Shown: one piece after another, positions 20,983 through 32,180 of the stretch
Layout: every line of letters starts with the position of its first letter
Position numbering within the stretch: the first letter of the stretch is position 1
From: Isoetes taiwanensis
Taxonomy: Eukaryota; Streptophyta; Lycopodiopsida; Isoetales; Isoetaceae
Direction: 5' to 3'
Assembly: GCA_021234155.1 (NCBI GenBank)
Contig: JAJEKV010000001.1
Coordinates: forward strand, 18,993,382 to 19,057,381
Length of the DNA stretch: 64,000 nucleotides
Position numbers and translations under genes: made by a program
Notes under the pieces: model-generated
Databases searched by the model: none
What the model saw: the letters and a program-made list of their open reading frames with translations, nothing else
Told to the model about the DNA's origin: nothing

Positions 20983-22700
20983 ATGTTTCTCGTTCCTTAT
21001 GCCATTTGCTCTATCTCGCTTTTATCATTTTTCTTTTCCCTACACACTTCTATTTTTTTTACCTTTTTTCTCGTTTTCCTTACATGCTTTCTTTTCTTCT
21101 TTTCCCCCTTTTTTTTCTCCACCCCTTTCCCCCCTCCGCTTTCCTTCCCTATTCCCTTTCCCATCTACCTTTTCCTATGGACTTTTTTCTTTCCATTTTC
21201 CTCTTTTCTCGACCCCTTCCTCCTTCCCCTTTCTTTGTGCCTTTTTTCCTTTCCTTGCCTTTTCCTCTTCCTTTCCTTTTCCATTTCCCTTTTTCCATGC
21301 CCTTTTCTCCACATTTTTTGTCTTCCTTTTTTTTCTATGCCCATTTTCCTCTTTTCTCCACCCTTTTCCTCTTCCTCCCTTTCTTTTTCCTTTTCTTTTT
21401 TTATGCATTTTTCCGCTTCCTTTTTTCCCTTTTCTTCACCCTTTTCCTCTTTCCCTTTATCTTGTCCCCTTTTCCCCTTCCCTCCCTTTTTCTCATGCCC
21501 TTATTCCCGATTCACTTTCCCCCTTTCTTTTTCTATTTTCTTTCCTTTCACTTTCCCCTTTTCCATGTCTTTTTTCCCTTTTCTTTTCCCTCTTTTTTTC
21601 CCCTTTTCTTTTCCTTTCCCATGCCTTTTTTTGCTTCCGTTTTCGCACGCTCTTTTTTGCCTCACTTTTTCCCTTTCTTCACCCTTTCTCTCTTCCCCTT
21701 TTTTCCATGCCCTTCCCCCTTCCCTTTTCCCATTTACCTCTTCCCTTTTTCTTCGTGCACTTTTTTCAAGTTTCATTTCCCTCTTTTTTTTTTTCTTTCG
21801 CATTCTTTTTTTCCATGTCTTTTTGCCTTTCCTTATCCTCTTCCCCTTTATCTCGTGCCTTTCCCCCTTCCCTTTTCCCGTTTCCCTCTTCCCTTTCTTT
21901 TTCTTTTTTCTTTTCGTTTCCCTTTTCCTTTTTCCATGCCCTTTTTCCCTTCCTTTCTCTTCATCCTTTTTTTGTTCCCCTTTTTCCTTCCCTTTTCCTC
22001 ATTTTCCCAACCACTCTTCCCCTTTTTCCGGTGCCCTTATCCCATGCCATTTTCTCTTCCCTTTTCTTCTTTCCTCATCCTTTCTCTTTTCTCCTTTTTC
22101 CCTTCCATTTTTTCATACCCTTTTTCCCTCCCTTTTCCCCTTTATTCACCCTTTTCCTCTTCCCCTTTTTCCCAGGCCTTTCACCATTTTCCTTTTCCCT
22201 TTCCCTTTCCCTTTCCCTTTCCCTTTCCCTTTCCCTTTCCCTTTTCCCGATGACCCTTTTTCCATTCTATTTTCCTCCTCTCCCAACACTTTCTCTCTTC
22301 CCTTTTTTTCCCTTCCATTTTCCCCCCACCCTCGCCTTTTTCATTTTCCCTTTCCCTTTCCTTTTTTCTATGCCCTTTTTCCCTTCCCTTTTTCTCCACT
22401 TTTTTTTCCTTTCCTTTTCCCCTTCCCTTTTTCTTCGGCCCTTTTGCCTTCACTCTCTCCTTTTCTTTCGGCACTTTTGCCTTCTCCTTTTTCATTTTCA
22501 CCTTCCCTTTCCCTTTTTCACTTCCCTACTTTTTTTTTCTTTTTCCCACTTTCCCCTTTCCTTTTTCTATTTTCATCTATCTATCTATCTATCTTTTATT
22601 TCTATTTTTCCTTTTTCCTTTCTCCCTTTCCTTTTGTCCTTTCCCCCTCCCTTTTCCATTTTTCCTCTCTTTTTCCTTTTTCCTTTCCCCTTTTACCCCT
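20983..22700. repeat. 1.7-kb pyrimidine tract (C/T on plus strand)
   Basis: Almost pure C/T over about 1.7 kb. It includes about nine tandem CCCTTT hexamers at about 22189-22245 and a CTAT microsatellite at about 22574-22592. Because stop codons need purines, all three plus-strand frames stay open for 415-616 codons; the Phe/Ser/Pro/Leu-only translations are not proteins. It can form triplex/H-DNA. It probably lies in an intron of the SWIM gene, read as polypurine on the sense (minus) strand. Confidence 0.9.
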
Positions 22701-23008
22701 TCACTGTCAGTTTGGTGAATCTTATTGAAGCAACAATCAAGATGAAATTTTGGTTGAAGTCATGCACATGTCATCTTCACCGTCGGTCGATCAAATTCTC
22801 AACCATTCGATCTAGGTCTCCATGGAAGACACACGCTATATTTTTATAATATAAGATACTCGTTGTCCCCGAAATTCTCTTAACCCATAAAGCCAAGGAG
22901 CAGTTGTTGGTTGTATACCCGCATTAATTGGATTATTACATTTTTTCCATTTTCTGACTTCCTCCCTTGACACCGGACCTTACTGCCTGCTTCTGTTCTT
23001 CGAATAGC

Positions 23009-23536
23009 TCAAAGAGACCTGTGCACAGACTTCTCTTCCAAAGAATCATTAAAAAGAGTCCTCACTACAGGATCATCCTTACGTACTCTACTAAAATTAG
23101 TTGCATGTTTGTCTGGACGATGAGTTTCCGATTCTGCTGTGAGATCAACTGTGTCTATGGAATGTTGCTTCTTGTATACAGTCTTCAAGTTACCTCCTGC
23201 ACCCCTGTCATGCTCTTCAAAGCCTACCATTTCAGCTTCCAAGTTTATAACGTTGGTTACCTCCTTAGCCTTAGCACCACTGCTTTGACGATTTTGCAGT
23301 CTATTAAAAAGATCTGACACACCTGGACCAGTCCCTAAGTAGTTGCAGTCTAGAAATGATTTGTATTTGGTACTTTGAAGAACAGCTTCTGTGAGATCGA
23401 AGAGGGAGGCATCATACAAGAAAAAATTATTCTTGTTTCCTGATGCTGCTAACCAACTCCCGTGCTTTGCCTCTGATAAATTTGTTTGTGAAATATGTAT
23501 TGCTGTCTGCCAATTCTGTTTGTTGACCATGTACAC
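23009..23536 (-). CDS. Hypothetical protein, possible upstream exon of the SWIM gene
   Basis: The minus-strand frame of 175 residues starts MYMVNKQNWQTAIHISQTNL. It contains SWLAASGNKNNFFLYDASLF, a segment LNYLGTGPG-like (NYLGTGPGVSDLFNRLQN) and an acidic/basic C-terminal part (HRPDKHATNFSRVRKDDP). It reads like real protein with balanced composition. Near its end CACAG/GTCTCT could be a splice donor leading over the polypurine tract to the SWIM exon at 20891. Directly upstream (minus) is a 100-bp repeat that also occurs at 46.3 kb. No family recognised. Confidence 0.45.
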   Translation of the reverse strand: MYMVNKQNWQTAIHISQTNLSEAKHGSWLAASGNKNNFFLYDASLFDLTEAVLQSTKYKSFLDCNYLGTGPGVSDLFNRLQNRQSSGAKAKEVTNVINLEAEMVGFEEHDRGAGGNLKTVYKKQHSIDTVDLTAESETHRPDKHATNFSRVRKDDPVVRTLFNDSLEEKSVHRSL

Positions 23537-23540
23537 ACCT

Positions 23541-23645
23541 CCTTTTCAACCTATAACACAAACCATTACGTTACACGCATTAAAATTAAATTCCCCCTTA
23601 CACCCCCTTTTGTTTGGGTGCATATTCACACGGGGGGTGACTCCG
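23541..23645. repeat. Dispersed repeat, inverted copy at 46.3 kb
   Basis: Reverse complement of 46291-46390 with few differences. Shared blocks include CCTATAACACAAACCATTAC, GCATATTCACACGGGGG and TTTTGTTTGGGTGC. The sequence AAAGCACAATTTCATTA about 210 bp further right also has an inverted match at about 46264. Confidence 0.8.
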
Positions 23646-24291
23646 GGCAACGAGAGCTGTTGGATAGGCATATTCACCCCTTATTCCTTAATCTACACCG
23701 TACACAAAGTTCCTCGTTTGTGGGGTATGGATATATAGAATTCGTTATACTGTATAACAAGATTTGTAAAATACTATAAGATTTCAGGCAATATACTATA
23801 TGGTGTTAATTTTGTACATGTAAAACATAATTATAAGGGCTCTCGCTGCCCTACAAAGCACAATTTCATTAAAATGAGAAATTTCGTGATTCCAATTAGG
23901 AACGAAAATCTTTTTAGTCCATTTTATGCCAATTTTTTGAGCAATTATGGCACCATTTAGAAAAAATATGCCTCTAAAACGTCATTTATTGGCGCCATTA
24001 AAAATACTAGCAGTGCATATAAAGAAGCTAAAGAAACGCAACATCACAAAATTAGTTAAAAATTCCAAATTCATAGATTTGCATATCAAAAATTTTTGCC
24101 ACAAAATGTGCAAGGACTCGAAGAGAGAGTCGTTTACAAAAAGGATTATTGTACAATTTAAATTACAATCACAAAGAAATTGTGGGCTCAAGATCGGGTT
24201 CACGTCCGCATAAGGATCGGGTTCTACATCGGGATCGGGTTCCGTGTATTGCGAGGGCCATGGCTAGAAGAAGCAACCATAGGATCTCCTC
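23646..24291. other. Non-coding stretch
   Basis: No gene. ATCGGGTTC recurs several times at 24190-24245 (imperfect short tandem). Confidence 0.45.
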
Positions 24292-26817
24292 AAAGCTCTC
24301 GAACATTTGTGGCGGTGAAATTGGGATCACTAAGAATGTCCGGATCGAATGGTGTGTTCTTGATCACATCATAGTCCACATCGGGTGGAGCTTGAGGGCA
24401 TCTCGGATTAAGTGGATCTCTGACTTCTTCAACAACAAAGCACCTTTTGTCTCAGAGGAACTAGCTGCGATGATAGGATTCGTTAGGGCGGTCAAGCCTA
24501 TCAAGAATTCCCCTTAGGCACTCCTGCTTAACCGGGTCACTTTCAAACACAATGCAAAATCTCTTATTCATCAATGAAGCCCGGCCAAAAGAACCACAGG
24601 AGAAGTAATCGAACACTCCCTGTTCTGGGCGGTCAGGTAGGAACATGTGGCAGGCCCCGGTGGTTTCTCATGATTATGTCCCCCGCAAGCCTTGCCGGTA
24701 TTACTGAATCGCTTTGTTGCGAGCTTTCCCGCCATAGCCTCGGTCTCCACCTCTTCGCTTCTTCATCGTTAGGGCACGAGGAACCGGTGGCGCTTCTTGA
24801 GGATGATCGTTGAAGGGGAATTTGAGGTCAATTTCATCGACAGGATGACCTGCAGTGGCCTGAATTTTTGTGGCGTACACTAGTGCATGGACCTCCTGAA
24901 CTCCTGGGGGAGCCGGATTTTTGTATTCGTCCTCATAGGTGCCAATAAAAACTACGGATCTGGAATCCGGATCATCCAACAGATGAAATCAAAAGTTATG
25001 CTCGGCCTTGCAAAGACCACTATCGAAAAGAATCGGTGTGGTGTTCTTCTGGTGTATTGAAGAAATTAGATAGTGTGGTTTTGTCCCACATTGGAAATAT
25101 GCCTCTAGTGTCGGGGCAATCAAGGATCTTTGTATGCGAGTGCAAACAACTTGCCCCTGGCGTTCTGTTAGTTCAACCGCGAAGCGAAGTCTTGTATCCT
25201 CTCTCTCGCAAGACAACATTGCGTATGAATCTTGCCAAAGGCTGGTGGCACGTTACGAAAACTCCTTCCTGCCCCTCCGGTTTCAACCCACTTACTATGC
25301 AAGGTGGCCATGGAAATGAGGTCGGTATCCTCGGCTCCGACAGATCTTAAGAACACCGAGATCGATTGAAGGATTTGAACTTCCTCGGAAAATTATCCTT
25401 CACGTATTCAAAAATCTCCTTCTTCAAGAAAGATATGGATCTTAGTGTCTTTGCCCTTGTCTTGAAGAATTGCTTACCCAGATAATCTTTGGTGACCTTT
25501 GACGAAGGTCTTCTCATCCAAGACTTCACGGAATGTAACCGGCCGGTCTTAAGTAGTCCATACCCCTCATGCACCTCAGGTAGGTCTGACTGAAGTAGTC
25601 ATGTTCTTTTGCCCAGTTACAGGTAATAGTTTGTCCCTTGTTGTCTTTTAGCTTGCTAGATTTCCACAAGTTCCATAGGGACATGAATAATCGAAAAATA
25701 TCCTCCGCATGAAGACCCATCGGGTTGAAATCTTTTGGATGCTTACCACGCATGGTAACTTCAGCCAAAGCCGATAACGGCTGGAAACAACAAGAAGTTA
25801 GCCTTCGGACATTCAATGAGAAAAGGCGCCCATGGGCATTATTGAAGAAAATGAAAGCCAATGGCGCTTATTTATCGAGCAAATGGCGCCACGGCGCCAT
25901 TTCCTCACGAAATGGCGCCGCGGCGCCATTTGCTAATCTTGCCAACAATTACAATATGTACCTTGTATGGTTACGGCGGATCGCCCGCGTCCCAATGGAT
26001 CAAGCTTCCCGCAAGATAGAGCATATTCTTTGCAGTGGGTTATGTTATCAATGAAGGGCTCTTTGAAAATAGTCTTCGCAGATGATATCATTGACTTCAC
26101 AACCGAAGCTGCGCAGCATTCCTCGTTCGATTGATCGTGCCAGATAACACTCGGCAATTCCGTTGAAGATAAATCTTTGACATTTGCTCTTGGGACTTTG
26201 TTGTGCCGAGTCTTCTACATACAAGCTGAGCAGCCATAACTGAATGATTGCCATTCACTATATAATAGTGCATCCCCATGAGGTCATCCTCGGTTTTCCA
26301 AGCGACCAGTTTGTTTGTGAGGGGATTGAATGGAATCACATCAGCGGGAGTGAACACTGGATGTGGGTCTCTCTGAAAGGACTCCACTAACGTTTTGACG
26401 TGCTCCATATTCCTTAGTCTAGATGTCAGATTTGCTGGCCCTTGATATAGTTTGAACACGTCTATTTTTTTTGTAAATGTGACACCCAGAGGAAACAGAT
26501 GCCGGTGATCGTAAATTTTATTCAGTGTATTCTCTGCCGTCTTTTCCTCTTCTGACCTTTCCACCTTAAGATTTGCAGGCACCTCTAGCAAGTGCTGAGC
26601 TATTCTTAATGTGAGCTTCTTTGGCTCTGGCTTCTTAATGGGGACCCTTTTGGCAGGTGTGACCGTAGGATCCGGGCTATTCCTTGGGCTCGGAGGTTCA
26701 CCACCACTTCTAGGACTTCCAGCAGGACTTGGAGTCCGAGTCGCTCTCCTTTGTTTTTTAGGTGTCCTCTCCTTCTCAGAGGTCTCCAGCCTGTGCTTCT
26801 TCTTCTTTTTCCCATCC
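24292..26817 (-). pseudogene. ParB-like / methyltransferase-like protein, copy 2, C-terminal part
   Basis: Minus-strand gene whose N-terminal half lies at 36897-37815, beyond the 10-kb insertion. From 26817 leftward: basic linker (GKKKKKHRLETSEK), Ser/Pro-rich stretch, then the ParB-like domain with HYYIVNGNHSVMAAQLV (26.24-26.27 kb). Next come a one-base frameshift, the donor CAAG/GTACAT at 25961, a 181-bp intron with two GGCGCC palindromes, and an exon from 25780 (MRGKHPKDFNPMGLHAEDIF). Frames then change repeatedly. DPDSRSVVFIGTYEDEYK lies at 24.9-25.0 kb. At about 24.5-24.6 kb GVFDYFSCGSFGRASLMNKR and FCIVFESDPVKQECLRGIL match the SAM-binding motif I region (DxFxGxG...E.D) of beta-class DNA methyltransferases, with substitutions. 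The last open frame ends at 24292 (DILSDPNFTATNVREL). Several frameshifts plus the insertion make it non-functional. Confidence 0.6.
25881..25931. repeat. Two paired-GGCGCC palindromes in an intron of copy 2
   Basis: The half-site AAATGGCGCC is followed by two central bases and its reverse complement, at 25881-25902 (centre AC) and 25910-25931 (centre GC). Both are inside the 181-bp intron 25781-25961. The same palindrome class is abundant at 37.9-41.1 kb, just upstream of this gene. Confidence 0.9.
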
Positions 26818-26842
26818 GGGTGAAAGCATGTTGTAGTGGAAC
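26818..26842 (+). repeat. Left terminal inverted repeat of the 10-kb element
   Basis: 25-bp perfect match to the reverse complement of 36872-36896. Confidence 0.85.
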
Positions 26843-27429
26843 AAAAACGTGCATTTTAGCACCACATTTTTGGGTGCTAAGTGTGGTGGGAACTACCGAA
26901 TTTGTAGTGGGAGAGGGAGTTATTTTTTCAAAAATACACATGATTACTTATTCAAAATTTTGTCCTTTCGGTCTTATTCGGGCTTATTCAAAGAACGCAT
27001 TACGTGCATCATTTTCCCTCAAAAACTCGATCACGCTCCCTTAATCCCAAGCAAGACCATTTTCGATTTTGAATTTTCATTTTCCCTCAAAAACTCGATC
27101 ACGCCCCTTAATCCGGCAAGACCATTTTTGATTTTCGGCAAGAAGATCGATCACTTAAATGGCTCGATCATACCGGACTTGAATGCCACGGGATACACCT
27201 ACAAGGAAATTTACAGGCAAGAAAAGCATTAAACGCCACACAAGAAGAAATCGAGTCTGTTTTGGGACCGAAAGTATTAGGAAAATCCACTTACGGTGGG
27301 TTGCATTCTAGATTCTGGGGATGCCCATGATTTCTCTGTTGTTTAGAATATTGTTTTGTTTCATCATGCAGGTTGAAGAATATGAGCAAGGAGAGGTATA
27401 ATGAATATATGTGCCTTTACAAAAAAAAT

Positions 27430-27719
27430 CACAGTGCGTGAAGTGTGCCCCGGGAGGCATGGCCTCACAGACTATGGCATATGCATTACCTTCACACAAA
27501 AAGGAAAAGAAATAAATTGGTTGAGTTTCCGCAATGATTAAAGAGAAAAGGGTCTGAAGCCTCTCCGTCCCAACGTAAGAGGAAGCATGCAATCATTTCA
27601 AATAGTGAGGAAGCAGAGCAACCTGCCACAGATGATGCTTCCTCTCTTGAAATGACTAGGCCACAATTCAAGCCTCCTCAAGCTGTAAGAAGAATCTCGG
27701 GGAAAATCACTGAAAAAAT
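27430..27719 (+). pseudogene. Decayed gene fragment inside the 10-kb element
   Basis: Codon-like stretches in two frames: TVREVCPGRHGLTDYGICIT followed by FTQKGKEINWLSFRND (about 27432-27541), then KGSEASPSQRKRKHAIIS and EEAEQPATDDASSLEM up to about 27719, where AAAATAG/GTACTT looks like a splice donor. The family is not recognised. A stop and a frame change separate the blocks. Confidence 0.35.
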
Positions 27720-28019
27720 AGGTACTTTTCAACCCTCTTCTTCTGGAACCACCATATGATGCAATTTAATATTGGAACTGTTATTTTCCAGCAAGGTCTA
27801 GCAAGCTTGAACAATCAGGTACACCACTTACTTCTTCATTTGGGTGTGTTGTAAGTTATGTGTAGGAAATTTGTGCTGCTAGTTTCGAGTTGTGGTGGAT
27901 AATTTCAGTTCACAGTAGTATGTAGCTCCAAATGTGTTACAGGACAGTCATATGGTGCCAGTTATATGTTAATAATGTAGTTTGTAGCATATGTAGTGTC
28001 ACATATAGTACCAAACGTG

Positions 28020-28490
28020 GTACCTTATCTGAATAGTGAATTGGCTTCCATATGTTTCTATACTTAGTGTCATATGTGATGTTAGATATGGTGATACTTG
28101 TGAATGGTGGATTGTCTGCCATATGTGGTGCCAACTGCTGCGCTAAATATTGCACCACGCTATCTGCCACATATGGGGTGGTGGATGCCTGCCGGATGTG
28201 GTGCCTTCGCGGCATTGTGGTGCCACATGTGGTGTCTAATGTGGCACCACTATGGATCCACATTTTGCACCACATGTGGTGTCTTTGACGCCATTTATGG
28301 TGCGAAGTAATGGATTGCCATATGTGGTGCCTTGGGTGCATTGTGGTGCCATATGTGGTGTGGCATGTGGCACCAGTTTGGTGCCACATGCCACACCACA
28401 TGTGGTGAATATGACGCCATTTGTGGTGCAAAGTTTGTCATGATGGAATTTGTGGTGTGTAAAGTGGTGCATGTTGTGTCATGTGGTACT
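28020..28490. repeat. GTGGTGCC / ATATGTGGTGCC degenerate array
   Basis: About 20 imperfect copies of a core such as CATATGTGGTGCCA at variable spacing, including the inverted pair GTGTGGCATGTGGCACCA and TGGTGCCACATGCCACAC. The many overlapping ORFs on both strands are by-products. Confidence 0.8.
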
Positions 28491-28689
28491 AACCTTGGAT
28501 TACTTTCCGTGATGAATTCAACAGACACGGGAGAATGGATCAACTCTACAAGATCGGTGATTCAAGTAAGGCAAGGTTGCAAACTTGTGATCAAAGCCCC
28601 CGCAGTGCTACAAATGAAGGTTCAAAGAACTTGAGTTCCGCATCGAGAATATGAATAAAGATTTAAAAAATGGGAAGGAATGATTAAGG

Positions 28690-29004
28690 ATAAACCAAGT
28701 CGCGTGGTGACGCGGTATTAGGGCTATATGCCAAGATACGAGGTCGAAATGGGAAGGAACTATTACCGTAACTTGAGCGCACAAAAATCGAGGAGCTTAA
28801 TGGCCGTCGCCCGTGGAAGCGCATACAACAAAGATTGAAAGTGCCGGAACCAAGGTTAGAGAGGTTTCGCCTTGCAAGGACCGCCTTCCTTTATTTGTCT
28901 TGGATCCACTACTTCCGCACCTTGATAAGGTCGAAGATTATGGTAGTGGTCTGTCCATTCCGTGGCAAGATCCTCCCGGATGGGGAAACCACTACCAACT
29001 TTGA
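28690..29004 (+). pseudogene. Possible gene fragment
   Basis: Two frames look coding: YMPRYEVEMGRNYYRNLSAQ at about 28723-28785, and VREVSPCKDRLPLFVLDPLL then PHLDKVEDYGSGLSIPWQDP at about 28855-28980. It may be part of the methyltransferase-like fragment at 29.6-30.0 kb on the same strand. No motif is decisive. Confidence 0.3.
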
Positions 29005-29640
29005 TTGCTGAATGCGCCACCAATACCATCTTCCATGTCCTTTCCGCCTCTTGAGGTACTTCATAACAAAATTCCTGAAGTGCTTAGTATAATTGTATTC
29101 TCATTGACAAATTTTATGCTCACTTTGCGTGATTTGTAATCATCGTTGCATTGAGAATTCTTTGCCATGAATTTTCTACAAAGATGGGTACAAGCCTTGA
29201 GTAGGGAGGATCAAAAGCAACTTCAAGCTACCGAGGCACTTACGGTGTGAGCACTTATAGGTAGCTCAAAAAAGAGAGTAAGCCCGCTTAGTCTCCTTCG
29301 CTTTTCTCGCTTATCGATCTAATTTGCCCCCTAGGATGACATCGCCACTCGGTGGCTAATTAGATACCCTCAAGCAGAAACTCGGAAAGGGAGTAAGCCC
29401 GACATAAAACAAGATCCCGCTGGCTTAGTCTCTTTGCTTCTCCTCGTTTTTAGGTATCTAAAGTGCCCCGGGATGAGATCGCCGCTCATTTTAGGGGACA
29501 CTTTAGATATATAAAAACAGAACATCGTGAAAGAGAGTAAAAAGTCCGGAACTTAGTTAAAAACCAAAGCATAGTTACAATCAATTGTGATTCAATTCCG
29601 TGTTTGCAAGAGCATGGTGCCGTTTACTAATTCAGTCTAA
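29005..29640. repeat. Non-coding, with direct repeat containing internal hairpins
   Basis: Units with GAGTAAGCCCG, TTAGTCTC(C/T)TTGCTT-like and GATGA(C/G)ATCGCC(A/G)CTC occur at 29277-29365 and 29391-29495. Each unit carries a long inverted pair (TAGGTATCTAAAGTG with CACTTTAGATAT; ATCTAATT with AATTAGAT). Confidence 0.6.
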
Positions 29641-29981
29641 CTGCTCATACCGGTGGCAATGACTATGTGAGTCCATCTAGCACACCAAAAAGGGAATTAT
29701 TTTCTACCCTCAAAGGTAACCAAGTCTTGTTTGATGCAATTGGGATATGTAGCTTACTTCTTCATCCCTACTTTGTAGATATAGATGTACAATGTGGTCG
29801 GTTAGGGGACAAGACACTCGCACCCTTCGAAAGCATTAGACACGATAGAAACTCGGCAAATCGGAAGATGCATCAGTTACGTGAAGCTCCGGACAAATCG
29901 GTAGATGTCAACAAATCGCAGGGTGCATCAAGTCAAGGTGCTCTAACCGACAAGAATCCGCCAGATCAACAGATGCATTAA
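29640..29981 (+). pseudogene. Methyltransferase-like fragment inside the 10-kb element
   Basis: The plus-strand frame contains HTGGNDYVSPSSTPKRELFS, GNQVLFDAIGICSLLLHPYF, then VDIDVQCGRLGDKTL, ending MHQLREAPDKSVDVNKSQG. The spacing V-D-x4-C-G-x2-G-x3-L parallels the motif I block of copy 2 (VFDYFSCGSFGRASL), and the preceding GNQ...L helix is typical of the region before motif I in beta-class enzymes. I infer a third, diverged methyltransferase-like C-terminus carried by the element. The acidic residue expected after motif I is not clear, so catalysis is doubtful. Confidence 0.35.
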
Positions 29982-30300
29982 GTCATGCTCCACACCACCA
30001 CGCCAAATCGCCAGATGCATCGGTTATGATCCGAACAAATCAAGCTGAATGTAAGTCACAAGGTAACTTCCAACCTTTTTGTGCCTGTCTTCTTTTTAAT
30101 TTGACCCATATAGTTACCGACCGTTAAATTTTTGCACTGGAAGTGTCTCGGAGAAAAAGCAAGAGCGTAATTCCAAGCAAAAGACACCTCCAAGACATTC
30201 CGGCGTAAGTTTCCATCCCCGCATCTAATAGATGCCGGGCGTAAGTTTCCAGCCCCGCACCAAGAAATGCCGGGGCGAAGTTTCCAGCCCCGCACCAACT
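29828..30300. repeat. Short repeats: AAATCGCCAGATGCATC series and 36-bp tandem
   Basis: AAATCGG(A/T)AGATG, AAATCGCAGGGTGCATC and AAATCGCCAGATGCATC recur at 29858-30022. From 30201 to 30299 a 36-bp unit with GTAAGTTTCCA(T/G)CCCCGCA is repeated three times. Confidence 0.7.
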
Positions 30301-30699
30301 CGGCCCATGCGTAAGACTACAAGGTTAAGCCCAATCCTCGCTTGTTTTTACTACAATAGAGTTCGGGTAGAAGCTATGAAAAGAGTGAGTCCATACCCAC
30401 CGCTAAAGAAGATGATGTTAAGTTGATCACACTTAACGTAACCAAGTGGGTAGTAACTAGACCAGTCGGGCCGAGTTCATAGATTGGTGCAAATGTAATT
30501 TTCATATAGCACTTTGGTCCAACTGCGTGGCTCAAAACTTGAGAGTCATAGTTAAGGGAGCATTGATGAAACACAAGGACAAATTCAAGTTCATATGGAG
30601 TCGGGATCATTGTATCAACACAAATTTATTTAACAAGAAAAGCCAATTTTTTTTGAAGCACTGAAAAAGGTCTACTTAATTTAATTTCCGTGTTTCACA

Positions 30700-31868
30700 A
30701 AAGAGAACGTGCTTTTCATTGATGACAGCAGATACAAAGGGTACCTCAATGCGCTAAAACACCATGATCATGTCCAAACAGCTTGTAGCCCCGACAGAGT
30801 AGATGGCAATTTCCTCATGAATGATCTAAAGGTTTGGCTTCAGTGGGTTGTCAAGGCGTGGAATGTGCAAAGTTATGTCGAAAAGCAACAAAATGTGAAT
30901 ATGTTTGACACCGAGAGTCAAATTTGTATTAATATGATGAAAAACATAGAACTAAAGCCTAGAAATAGTATTATTGTGTATATGATGTAACCTCTCTTGA
31001 CTTTTTAATATAAACAAAGTTTTACTTCAATTGTTCATTTCTTGGCTATTTCAATGTTCCTCAAGGTTTTCAATGATCTTCCATTTGTCGAATGTAAACT
31101 TACACCACCAAAGACGCAGGACTCAGCAGTTGTTAAGAGCCACATCCCACCGCAACACTTGCCACTTGAAGTGTTTAAAGGACAGCAGGAGCCTCTTGTG
31201 CTTGATCAAGAGGCAATCGAGAATATTGGAGAAAAGTAGGGATTGGTTCGGCCGGGATGCGGGATAGTCCATTTCTTCATGAGGTTAGTAATTTAATATA
31301 AACAACTCAGATTTGAAGTCTTCGTTGTTTCTTAAATCATCTTGTTTTACCGCACCTTTGACTTTGGCGTGTGTATGCACCAATTACGCAGATCAAGCAT
31401 GACATGGAACAGAGGTTCCATTTCATGGATCCGCCATTTACACATTCATTGTCGAACGAGCTTGCTTCAAAGGACAAACTGTTGCACCCTCAACTTGCAA
31501 TTTTCGAATGTACCATTCGCCAAAGATGTTATCAGCAAAGACCGACGATGTATGTCATTGTAGGTCTTGGAGGTCACCGCTTAAATGTCACCGTGTGTGT
31601 ACCATTTTGACAAACTTAGAAATGTACAAGGGCTCCGAGCCCCGTCATGAGTTTTGTTGAGGATGCAAACACAAAATTCCCTAAGCACCATAAAGTCTGC
31701 GCCACAAGAAAATTACAAGTTCCCCCCACTCACCGATTGCCGGTCGTGGTGGTCCCCGCTATATGTGTCTTCAGAAAGAAAGTTGTGGCTGCAAGAATGC
31801 GAGACTTGGACATACTATCCCAATGCAAGGTGAGTTCAGAATTTGAAGGTATTACTCATCCAATGTGA
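30700..31868 (+). pseudogene. Unrecognised multi-exon gene remnant in the 10-kb element
   Basis: Four plus-strand frames look coding and lie close together: 30709-30990 (LNALKHHDHVQTACSPDRVD, VWLQWVVKAWNVQSYVEKQQ); 31042-31239 (FNDLPFVECKLTPPKTQDSA); 31371-31610 (IKHDMEQRFHFMDPPFTHSL, after an acceptor-like ACGCAG); and 31647-31868 (LQVPPTHRLPVVVVPAICVF). They may be exons of one element gene. No domain recognised; composition is normal protein-like and the strand is shared with the methyltransferase-like fragment. Confidence 0.35.
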
Positions 31869-32180
31869 GGCCTGATATGTTTGTTGAGTGGTGTACCAAT
31901 TTCTAGTTTGCGAGCTGTTGGACACGTTGTAATGATGATTGATGTTGTGAAGCATAGTTGTCGTGTAGTAATGAAGTCGAGGTTGATGGATCAATAGATC
32001 TTTACTTGTAATCACATGTTTGTATTATTGTAACCAAAGAGGTTATTCTTGTAACCTATTCTTTCATTGACACTCTAATGTACATTGTTGTATACTATTG
32101 TATACAATAGACTTTTCTGGCTGACCAGAGCAACACTGTGGTGGAGTTCAAATCTCCAGAAGAAATTGATGTATTCAAAG
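31869..32180. other. Spacer, nothing recognised
   Basis: AT-rich sequence between the gene remnant and the satellite. Confidence 0.4.

Noticed and set aside
20983-22849. ORFs of 581, 616 and 415 aa in three overlapping frames
   Set aside because: They arise because a pyrimidine-only strand cannot form stop codons; translations contain almost only Phe, Ser, Pro and Leu.
24149-24813. Plus-strand ORFs at 24.1-24.8 kb
   Set aside because: They are antisense to the better-supported minus-strand methyltransferase-like frames.
28052-28634. Overlapping ORFs on both strands (Cys/Met/His-rich)
   Set aside because: By-products of the GTGGTGCC array, present on both strands at once.
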